The notes below the pieces were generated by a model. It did not search any database. It had not been told where the DNA came from and worked only from the letters and a program-made list of their open reading frames with translations. Position numbers and translations under genes: made by a program. Shown piece by piece: positions 9,401 to 15,222 of a stretch of 64,000 nucleotides of DNA (positions are counted from its first letter, which is position 1; the number at the start of each line of letters is the position of its first letter). The stretch is from Silanimonas sp. (lineage in GTDB: Bacteria; Pseudomonadota; Gammaproteobacteria; Xanthomonadales; Xanthomonadaceae), in the NCBI RefSeq assembly GCF_027531545.1, contig NZ_JAPZSC010000007.1:1-64000 (forward strand). The letters run 5' to 3'.

Positions 9401-9731
9401 CGGCGGCGGGCTGTGCCTTGGCGCGCTTGGCATCGGCCAGCGTCATCGCCGCCTGCTTCGGTTTCGGCGCCTTGGCCGCCTCCGGAACGGCCTGGGGCGT
9501 CAGCGACAGGGCCTCATCCCCGGCCGCGGTGCGGGCGACGGAGCCCCCGCGCCCCTTGCCCTTCACCAGCCGTCCGGCGTCCACCAGTGCCTGCTGGGCC
9601 TCGAAGTACTCGGCTTCGGAAACCTCGCGGCCAAGGTGGTCGGAGAGCGCCTTGCGGAGCGATCCATTGCCGATGGTGGTGCCATCGGCCGGGACGAGGG
9701 CGTAGAGGGTGTCGGTCAGGTCCTTGGACAT
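6447..9731 (-). CDS. mod: Beta-class adenine DNA methyltransferase (type III-like Mod)
   Basis: A 1094-aa site-specific methyltransferase. Motif IV is DPPYG at about residue 303 and the SAM-binding motif DPTCGSGT lies near 600. IV before I is the beta-class order used by type III Mod proteins, which make N6-methyladenine. About 300 residues between them hold the target recognition region. The first 70 residues look like a winged helix, followed by a lysine/alanine-rich linker; about 400 C-terminal residues follow the catalytic half. It is the first gene of the operon and overlaps the ATP-binding gene by GTGA. The stretch of roughly 7960-8660 is visibly less GC-rich than the rest of the gene. 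A 10-bp repeat array lies 80 bases before the ATG. Confidence 0.9.
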   Translation of the reverse strand: MSKDLTDTLYALVPADGTTIGNGSLRKALSDHLGREVSEAEYFEAQQALVDAGRLVKGKGRGGSVARTAAGDEALSLTPQAVPEAAKAPKPKQAAMTLADAKRAKAQPAAGKKTEDDATVLSYRHRETRKNNPEVGMVTPDTDADAGTTRWAYDPHLDPVLNFDVGRAQIESLVDDALASGDADTMRQALESLKRMAMPYLHWTGKAERTSFAVDTVSLHVHERIDPATILGVIRKRMKDAPSGTGQGDFFRAWFEEPLAWREAIEFYKHDRGWANRLVAGDSLLVMNSLLQKEGMAGQVQMIYFDPPYGIKYGSNFQPFVNKRDVKDRKDEDLTQEPEMIKAFRDTWELGIHSYLTYLRDRLLLARELLSESGSVFVQISDENVHLVRNVLDEVLGTSSFCSMIVAQKTTGAGSPAIGTEVTASVVDYVLWYAKDRSRVKYLPQFDEKLLGEEGTTQYKFVVDEIGEDRRLSQTEIAGGDVALASVFAPDNMTSQSAGETTTFTFVDQGMPFSPSKGGWKTNKLGVSRIVKAKRIKAFGNTPMYKRFLRDFPVSPINNLWRDVLITGFSETKTYVVQTSQKIVERCLLMTTDPGDLVLDPTCGSGTTAFVAEKWGRRWITCDTSRVAVTLAKQRLMTASFDYYALKYPHDGLRGGFIYKTVPHVTLKSIANNPDIDTLWDKHQPAVDVALAKLNTALKATKAPAFTITEGGWKGKAVDFSTSGKSRTLPSGETVPADALLEWEVPFDTPTAWSEDVGRLLDIFHAARQVRQRAMDDSIAAHAEQETLYDQPQVDKNKLRITGPFTVEAVPFPTVKALDEAAPPAEADSSVAREGESSRQHQWRAELVKTGVRGKGGQMLKLSDLEPLPDTRYLHCTGTAAESGERVVVSFGPEHAALEQRQVELAMREAGDLFPRPKMILFCAFTFDPEAAKDIDATKGITALKVQMNTDLLTEDLKKARSNNQSFWLMGQPDVELRQRKDGQWEVEVHGFDYFDPTSGELVSGGKGKIAAWSLDTDYNERSLFPRQVFFPMAGAKDGWHKLKKDIKAELDERLIEHLHGTVSLPFEAGENRKVAVKIVDDRGIESLKIMELK

Positions 9732-9810
9732 AACGGCCTAATGCAGAGTGCTCTAGGGAGCCCCGGAAGACCGTCGAGCCATCCGTGGCCAAGGCCTCGA
9801 GCATACCCGT

Positions 9811-9900
9811 TGAGGACTCGCGAGGACTCGCGAGAGGTCGCGAGAGGTCGCGAGAGGTCGCGAGGGGTCGCGAGGGGTCGCGAGGGGTCGCGGAAGGCTC
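9811..9900. repeat. 10-bp tandem repeat array upstream of mod
   Basis: Eight consecutive 10-bp units occupy 9811-9890 in three sub-families: (T/C)GAGGACTCG twice, CGAGAGGTCG three times and CGAGGGGTCG three times, then a degenerate ninth unit. Each junction creates the palindrome TCGCGA or a close variant. The array begins 80 bases upstream of the mod start codon, in DNA with no convincing gene. The period is close to one helical turn, so a bound protein would sit on one face. Slippage here could alter promoter spacing for mod. Confidence 0.9.
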
Positions 9901-10158
9901 TGCATTCGACGGCGTCTCCACACGGAGCATTTTCTCGGCTCACGCAGTTGGCATTTTTTCCACACCTCAGCCGACAACTTCACAGATGAATTACCGCGAG
10001 CCTGTGCGCGCGGACCGCAGCGCGACCTGAGGCGCCTGCCCCATCCTGGTATCGACCAAACGTCAGCACCGACTCGATTCACCCAAGCTGATCGATGGTC
10101 TCGGAGTCGCCCCCATGTATCCTCGACGTACCCTAGACCTGACCCAGCAGGCCTTACG

Positions 10159-10179
10159 TGGGGGCATTTTTGGGGGCAT
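10159..10179. repeat. TGGGGGCAT direct repeats at the island edge
   Basis: TGGGGGCAT occurs at 10159-10167 and 10171-10179, 12 bases apart; the reverse complement of its core (GCCCCCAT) occurs near 10109-10116. Such repeats resemble arm-type binding sites of tyrosine recombinases near attachment sites. They fall where the low-GC island gives way to chromosomal genes. Role inferred, not shown. Confidence 0.4.
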
Positions 10180-10265
10180 CTCGCACCATCAACTCAGCAG
10201 GAGTTGCGCAGTTACTGCCTCTCCGGCTCAAGTTCGAGTGACGCCACCACCATCTCCACCACGCG

Positions 10266-10295
10266 ACCCGCCGAAAGGCGGGTTTCGTGTTTTCA
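10266..10295 (+). terminator. Intrinsic terminator, plus-strand orientation, with no plus-strand gene in front
   Basis: ACCCGCC-GAAA-GGCGGGT (10266-10283) is followed by TTCGTGTTTT. The T-rich side faces the plus direction, yet no plus-strand gene ends before it. A short CCACCA-ending stretch at about 10244-10261 precedes the hairpin. It may be the leftover 3' end and terminator of an RNA gene used as an integration target, or simply a bidirectional terminator for the convergent EAL gene. Confidence 0.6.
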
Positions 10296-12713
10296 GCCGG
10301 CCTTGCGCTGGCCCGGATCACCGCCGAAGCGCTTCGAGAACACCTCGGCCGTCAGTGCGGGCGCCATCAGCCAACCCTGCATCTCGTGGCAGCCGGCCGC
10401 GTGCAGGAGCTCGCGCTGGGCTTCGGTCTCAACGCCTTCCGCGGTGACGGACAACCGCAGTGCGCGACCCATCTGGATGATCGCCACCACGATGGCCTCG
10501 CTTTCCGCGCTTCCCGGCAGGTCGGCGATGAAGCTGCGGTCGATCTTGATGCGCTCGATCGGGAACCGCTTCAGGTAGGACAGCGACGAGTACCCCGTGC
10601 CGAAGTCGTCGATGGCGAGGCGCACGCCCAGGGCGCTCAGCGCCGTGAGGCGGCGCATGGCGTCCTCGACGTCGGAGATGAGGATGGATTCGGTGAGCTC
10701 CAGCTCCAGTGCTTCGCCCGGCAGGCCGTGGCGGCGCAAGCCCTCGGCGACGGACTCGACGAAATCACTCTGGTGGAACTGCAGGGCGGAGACGTTGACG
10801 GCCACGGCGACGCACAGACCGGCGCGCCACCACTCGCTCAACTGGGCCAGCGTCGTATCGAGCACGAAGCGGCCGAGCGGGATGATCGCACCGCTTTCCT
10901 CGGCGACCGGGATGAAGCGCCCCGGCGAGACCGCCCCGAGCTCGGGGTCGTTCCAGCGCACCAGCGCCTCGGCACCGATCAGGCTGCGGTCTTCGATGCG
11001 GAATTTCGGCTGGTAGTGGACCTCGAGGGCCCCTTCGACCAGCGCATGCCGCAAGGCATGGTCGAGCTTCATCCGCGAGAGGAGGCCGATGTTCATCTGC
11101 CGCTGGTAGAAGCGGAGGTCGGCCCGGCCGCGCTCCTTCACCGCGTACATCGCGCTGTCGGCGTTCTTGGTGAGCTCGTCGGCGTCGGCGCCGTCTTCCG
11201 GGTACATGGCGATGCCGATCGAGACGGTGAGGGTGAAGCTCATCCCGTCGACCACCACCGGCTGGGAGATGGCATGCAGGATGCGCCGCGCCGCGACCTC
11301 GGCCCCGGCGGCATCGACGCCGGCGAGGATCAGGATGAATTCGTCGCCGCCGACGCGCGCGGCCGTGTCCACCTGGCGCACGCATTCCTGCAGGCGCTCG
11401 GAGACACTCACCAGCACGCGGTCGCCGAAGCCGTGCCCCAGCGAGTCGTTGATCTGCTTGAAGCGGTCGAGGTCGAGGAACAGCACCGCGAAACTGCCAC
11501 GCTCCCGCTTCGCGTAGTTGATGGCCATCTCGAAGCGTTCGCGGAGCAGCACGCGGTTCGGCAGGCCGGTGAGCGGGTCGGTGAACGCCAGCTCCTCGAT
11601 GCGCTGGCGCGCCGCCATCGCCTCGCTGAGGTCCTTGGCGAAGCCGATCATGTGCAGGGTGCCCCCCGCGTCATCCGCGACGCGCACCAGGGACAGCAGG
11701 CAGGGGTACGGAGAGCCGTCGTTCCGGCGTGTCCACAGCTCGCCCTGCCAGTAGCCCTCATGCATCAGGGCCTTCCGGATGGCGCGCGCCTGGGCGCGCG
11801 ATGCCACGTTCGAGAGCAGCGAGGCGGCCGGCTTGCCCTCGATCTCGGCGGACTGCCAGCCGGTCTGGCGCTCGAAGGTCGGGTTTGCCGCCACCATCCG
11901 GAAGCGCGCGTCGGTGACGAAGATCGCGTCGAGGCTGGATTCGAAGACGCGTGCGGCGAGTTTGAGACGGGCTTCGTCGGCAAGCCGCTGCGTGATGTCT
12001 CGGAACGAGAACACGCGGCCGATCGGGCGTCCGCGCGCGAACTGTGGGAGCGTCACGCGCTCGAGCACCCTTCCGCTGCGCAGCACGAGCACGTCGTCGG
12101 CTTCGAGCAGGGGCGCGCGGGAGATCTGCCCCATGCGGTCGCGGTAGCCCTCCGCGTCGCGCACGTGCTCGGTGAGCCAACCGAAGATGGCGGCGTCGTT
12201 ACGCTCGCTTAGCATCGACTCCGGCAGGTCCCAGAGCTCGGCGAAGCGCTGGTTGAAGCCGCGGATGCCACCGTCCATGTCGACCACGAGGATGCCGTCG
12301 GCGGTGGATTCGAGCGTGGCGCGCAGCTCGGCGATGATGTTCTCGAGCTGCTGTTCGGCGCTGCGCTGCTCGCTGCGGTCGACCATCGCCACCATGTAGA
12401 CGGCGGCGCCCTGCTCGATCTGCACGAGGCTGACGCGACGCTCGATCTGGCGGATATCGCCGTTGCCGCGTTTGAGCAGGGTCTCCGAGCGGATGGCACG
12501 GGAGCGGCCGGCGGCCACGTCTTCCCAAAAGAACAGATCCTGCGATGTGGAGGCGAAATCGACCACAGGGCGGCCAACCAGCTCCGCGCGCGGCAGGCCG
12601 ATCATGTCCTCGGCGGCACGGTTGACCGCGAGGATGCGCAGGTCGACGGCGTCAACGAGCCAGACGGCCTCGATGACGCTCTCGATCAGCATCTGCGGCA
12701 ACTTCGCCGTCAT
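10293..12713 (-). CDS. PAS-PAS-PAS-GGDEF-EAL cyclic-di-GMP signalling protein
   Basis: An 806-aa soluble sensor. Three PAS-like segments fill about residues 1-390, then a diguanylate cyclase domain with intact GGDEF (near 456), then a phosphodiesterase domain with EALVRW (near 584) and DDFGTGYSS (near 702). Both active-site signatures look intact, so it could make or degrade c-di-GMP, with PAS ligands setting the balance. No membrane segments are seen. The ORF track starts 17 codons earlier; I choose ATG 12713 because it overlaps the HD-GYP stop as ATGA and gives a normal N-terminus. Cotranscription with an HD-GYP enzyme suggests shared control of one c-di-GMP pool. Confidence 0.92.
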   Translation of the reverse strand: MTAKLPQMLIESVIEAVWLVDAVDLRILAVNRAAEDMIGLPRAELVGRPVVDFASTSQDLFFWEDVAAGRSRAIRSETLLKRGNGDIRQIERRVSLVQIEQGAAVYMVAMVDRSEQRSAEQQLENIIAELRATLESTADGILVVDMDGGIRGFNQRFAELWDLPESMLSERNDAAIFGWLTEHVRDAEGYRDRMGQISRAPLLEADDVLVLRSGRVLERVTLPQFARGRPIGRVFSFRDITQRLADEARLKLAARVFESSLDAIFVTDARFRMVAANPTFERQTGWQSAEIEGKPAASLLSNVASRAQARAIRKALMHEGYWQGELWTRRNDGSPYPCLLSLVRVADDAGGTLHMIGFAKDLSEAMAARQRIEELAFTDPLTGLPNRVLLRERFEMAINYAKRERGSFAVLFLDLDRFKQINDSLGHGFGDRVLVSVSERLQECVRQVDTAARVGGDEFILILAGVDAAGAEVAARRILHAISQPVVVDGMSFTLTVSIGIAMYPEDGADADELTKNADSAMYAVKERGRADLRFYQRQMNIGLLSRMKLDHALRHALVEGALEVHYQPKFRIEDRSLIGAEALVRWNDPELGAVSPGRFIPVAEESGAIIPLGRFVLDTTLAQLSEWWRAGLCVAVAVNVSALQFHQSDFVESVAEGLRRHGLPGEALELELTESILISDVEDAMRRLTALSALGVRLAIDDFGTGYSSLSYLKRFPIERIKIDRSFIADLPGSAESEAIVVAIIQMGRALRLSVTAEGVETEAQRELLHAAGCHEMQGWLMAPALTAEVFSKRFGGDPGQRKAG

Positions 12714-14107
12714 GGCGAGGCGTCCCTCCCGCCCCCCGAGAGCGAGCGCTCGAAGAAGTAGCACATGCGCTTGCGCGGCGAGAGGTAGTCGAAGACCGCG
12801 CGCGGCAGCTGCAGGGGCTTGATGGCGCGCTGGATGCCGAGCTCCGGGTGTTGCTCGAGGTCGAAGACGAGGGCTTCGTCGGACGGCACTTCGGGCTCGT
12901 GGATCAGGATGCGCGGCTTGAGCGGACGCTCGGAATTCACCGAGACAACGATGGCGTAGCGCTCGTCGTTGAGCTGCAGCACCGAGCCCGGCGGATAGAC
13001 GCCCATCATGCGGATGAAGGCGGCGAGCACGGTGGCGTCGAAGGCGTCGCGTTGGCGCGCGAAGATCAGGGCCAAGGCGTCATGCGGCGTGAGTGACTGC
13101 GCCGGATTGCCGGGATTGCACAGGTTGTCGTACTGGTTGACGAGCCCGACGACCCGGGCGAGCGGCTTGATCTGTTCGCCCTTCAAGCCGGAAGGGTAGC
13201 CGCTGCCATCGGCATGCTCGTGGTGCTGGGCGATGACATCAAGGACCTCAGCCGGAAGCCCCATCTTCTTGCCCAGGGTCATGCCCTGCGCCGCATGGCC
13301 CTGGAACAGCCTGCGCTCGACGGCGGGCGCGTGGTCGTCGCGCCAGCGCAAGCGGTCAGGCAGTTCGAGCTTGCCGATGTCGTGCAGCAGCGCCCCCATG
13401 CCGAGGCTGGCGAGGCGCGCATCGTCGAATCGCAGCGCACGCCCGAGCAGGATCGAGAGCACGCTGACGTTCATCGCGTGGAAGGTGGTCTCCTGCCCGG
13501 CCTTTTCCGACAGCAGGCGGATCGCCACCTCCCCCATCCCGGCGACTTGGCCGACCATGGCATCGACCTGCGCCTGTGCGACTTCGCGGGCTTGGCCGGG
13601 ATTGGACTTGGCGTTCTGCAGCACGCCGCGCAGTTGGCGCGTGGCTTCACTGAACTGGTGTTCGCAGCGGTCGAGGCTGGCCTGCTGGTCGGCCAGCAGG
13701 GCGCGGCGCTGCGCCGCGGGCGAACGGACAGGCTCGGGCGCAGGGGTGTCCGGGCTGGCCGAGGCGTCGTCCACCGGCGTGGCAACGCCATCGCCGGCGT
13801 CGCCCTCCGCGGCAGCCGGCGCGTCCAGCGCGACGGGATCCGGCGGCGGATCATCGAAGCGCGGCACGCCGAGCGCCGACCAGGTGGGGACCACGCCTTG
13901 CTCAGGCAAAGGTGGGACTTGGCTCTGCTTCGGGGAATAGCGCACGCGCTTCAATCCCGAGGCGCGAAGCTGGGCCAATTGGGCGTCGCTGGTGATCAGT
14001 AAGCCGCCGGTCGGGAGGGAACACGACGCATCGTGCAGGTCGACCTGCACATACATCCCTACGCGAAGTCGACTCACGTCGATCAGTTCAAGCGTGGTTT
14101 CCGCCAT
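12710..14107 (-). CDS. HD-GYP cyclic-di-GMP phosphodiesterase with DUF3391 N-terminus
   Basis: A 465-aa protein. The N-terminal 60 residues (LIDVSRLRVGMYVQVDL...) match DUF3391. An acidic proline/alanine-rich linker follows, then an HD-GYP domain with LLHDIGK near residue 243 and HHEHADGSGYP near 300, the conserved metal and GYP signatures. HD-GYP enzymes hydrolyse c-di-GMP to GMP or pGpG. The track start at 14194 reaches towards tRNA-Leu; ATG 14107 (MAETTLELIDV) fits the family N-terminus and is preferred. Its stop overlaps the next gene's start as ATGA. Confidence 0.9.
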   Translation of the reverse strand: MAETTLELIDVSRLRVGMYVQVDLHDASCSLPTGGLLITSDAQLAQLRASGLKRVRYSPKQSQVPPLPEQGVVPTWSALGVPRFDDPPPDPVALDAPAAAEGDAGDGVATPVDDASASPDTPAPEPVRSPAAQRRALLADQQASLDRCEHQFSEATRQLRGVLQNAKSNPGQAREVAQAQVDAMVGQVAGMGEVAIRLLSEKAGQETTFHAMNVSVLSILLGRALRFDDARLASLGMGALLHDIGKLELPDRLRWRDDHAPAVERRLFQGHAAQGMTLGKKMGLPAEVLDVIAQHHEHADGSGYPSGLKGEQIKPLARVVGLVNQYDNLCNPGNPAQSLTPHDALALIFARQRDAFDATVLAAFIRMMGVYPPGSVLQLNDERYAIVVSVNSERPLKPRILIHEPEVPSDEALVFDLEQHPELGIQRAIKPLQLPRAVFDYLSPRKRMCYFFERSLSGGGRDASP

Positions 14108-14213
14108 GGCCGTCCTCGTGCTGGCCTCACAAGCCTGAACGTCTCTTCTGGATGTTGCAAGTGCAGCATCGCCGCGGATGCACGCGCCGCTCACCGATTG
14201 AAGACCTCCTCCT

Positions 14214-14300
14214 TGGTGCCCGGGGCGGGACTCGAACCCGCATGGCCTTGCGGCCGAGGGATTTTAAGTCCCCTGTGTCTACCGGTTTCACCACCCGGGC
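14214..14300 (-). tRNA. tRNA-Leu (anticodon TAA)
   Basis: The minus strand folds as a class II tRNA: acceptor GCCCGGG pairs with CCCGGGC before ACCA, the T arm is GCGGGTTCGAGTCCCGC, and there is a long variable arm. The anticodon in GACTTAAAATC is TAA, reading UUA/UUG. CCA is encoded. Third gene of the tRNA cluster. Confidence 0.95.
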
Positions 14301-14330
14301 ATGCGGCGATCATACGTGCCGCCATCGGGC

Positions 14331-14354
14331 AAAAAAAAACCGCGCGATGCGCGG
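14331..14354 (-). terminator. Intrinsic terminator between tRNA-Cys and tRNA-Leu
   Basis: On the minus strand CCGCGC-ATC-GCGCGG is followed by nine T residues (14331-14339 are A on the plus strand). It lies just after tRNA-Cys and 30 bases before tRNA-Leu. Confidence 0.85.
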
Positions 14355-14364
14355 CTCGATTCGA

Positions 14365-14438
14365 TGGAGGCCTGGGTCGGAATTGAACCGGCGTACGCGG
14401 ATTTGCAGTCCGCTGCATAACCACTCTGCCACCAGGCC
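14365..14438 (-). tRNA. tRNA-Cys (anticodon GCA)
   Basis: Acceptor GGCCTGG pairs with CCAGGCC, discriminator T and an encoded CCA follow, and the T loop is GGTTCAATTCC. The anticodon loop ACTGCAAAT gives GCA for cysteine codons. 74 nt. Confidence 0.95.
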
Positions 14439-14444
14439 CCGCTG

Positions 14445-14475
14445 AAAAAACAAGACCTCGGCGAACCGAGGTCTT
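14445..14475 (-). terminator. Strong intrinsic terminator between tRNA-Gly and tRNA-Cys
   Basis: On the minus strand a perfect 10-bp stem, AAGACCTCGG / CCGAGGTCTT with loop TTCG, is followed by G and six T residues. It fills almost the whole 46-base gap between the two tRNAs. Confidence 0.9.
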
Positions 14476-14484
14476 GGGAAAACG

Positions 14485-14560
<76 letters not shown>

Positions 14561-14573
14561 ACCGGAGACGCAC

Positions 14574-14601
14574 ATTATGGCGATTCCGACGACGATGTCA
14601 A
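14574..14601 (-). promoter_or_regulatory. Sigma-70-type promoter of the tRNA cluster
   Basis: On the minus strand TTGACA (14601-14596), a 16-base spacer, and CATAAT (14579-14574) precede tRNA-Gly. The -35 box is a perfect consensus and the -10 matches five of six. It lies between pgsA and tRNA-Gly, so the tRNAs do not depend on the upstream operon. Confidence 0.85.
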
Positions 14602-14640
14602 CACCGTGACGGGTATCGAAGTGGTTCGGATCGCGGCGGT

Positions 14641-15222
14641 TCAGCGCCCGTCACGGGCGAAGGACGGCCAGGCCGCACGCAGGTAATCGGCGCCGGACCA
14701 CAGCGTCAGGGCGGCCGCCAGCGCCAGCAGCCATTCGCCGAGGGCCTGTGCCGGCAGCGCCGGCAGGTGCGGCCCCAACCAGAGGCTCGGGCCGATCAGC
14801 AGCGCCACGATCGCCACCATCTGCACGATGGTCTTGAGCTTGCCGACCCAGGCCACCGCAACGGCACCGCGCGCCCCGATCTCCGCCATCCACTCGCGCA
14901 AGGCCGAGATGGTGATCTCGCGGCCGACGATCACTGCGGACAGCAGGGTGAGCCAGATGGTCGGGTGCGCCTGCACGACGATGAACAAGGCCGCGGCGAC
15001 GGCGAGCTTGTCGGCCACCGGATCGAGGAAAGCACCGAACGCGGAGTACATGTTGAAGCGACGGGCGATCCAGCCGTCGAGCCAGTCGGTCAAAGCGCCG
15101 ACGGTGAAGATCACCGCCGCCCAGAAGCGGGCGTTCTCCATCGACGAATAGAACACGATCACCATCACCGGGATCAGGACGATGCGGAACAGCGTGAGCG
15201 CGGTGGGGATCGTCAGCGTCAA
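14641..15222 (-). CDS. pgsA: CDP-diacylglycerol--glycerol-3-phosphate 3-phosphatidyltransferase
   Basis: A 193-aa polytopic membrane enzyme making phosphatidylglycerophosphate, the committed step to phosphatidylglycerol and cardiolipin. The CDP-alcohol phosphatidyltransferase signature DGx2ARx8Gx3Dx3D is complete (DGWIARRFNMYSAFGAFLDPVADK, counted at about residues 48-71). Hydrophobic segments flank it. The start is TTG, overlapping the uvrC stop as TTGA. uvrC-pgsA adjacency is common in proteobacteria. Confidence 0.95.
   Translation of the reverse strand: MTLTIPTALTLFRIVLIPVMVIVFYSSMENARFWAAVIFTVGALTDWLDGWIARRFNMYSAFGAFLDPVADKLAVAAALFIVVQAHPTIWLTLLSAVIVGREITISALREWMAEIGARGAVAVAWVGKLKTIVQMVAIVALLIGPSLWLGPHLPALPAQALGEWLLALAAALTLWSGADYLRAAWPSFARDGR

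Noticed and set aside
9811-9900. Possible CRISPR array
   Set aside because: Units are 10 bp with no unique spacers and no cas genes; it is a simple tandem repeat.
8673-9989. 438-aa plus-strand ORF opposite mod
   Set aside because: Shadow of the mod coding strand; composition is of the arginine/histidine/glycine-rich antisense type and no domain is recognisable.
10231-10261. 3' end of a tRNA or tmRNA (TTCGAGT T-loop-like sequence and CCACCA)
   Set aside because: The flanking bases do not pair as a T stem and the distance to CCA is wrong; kept only as a speculative integration remnant.
10287-12212. 641-aa plus-strand ORF opposite the GGDEF-EAL gene
   Set aside because: Antisense shadow of a clearly coding frame with intact GGDEF and EAL motifs.
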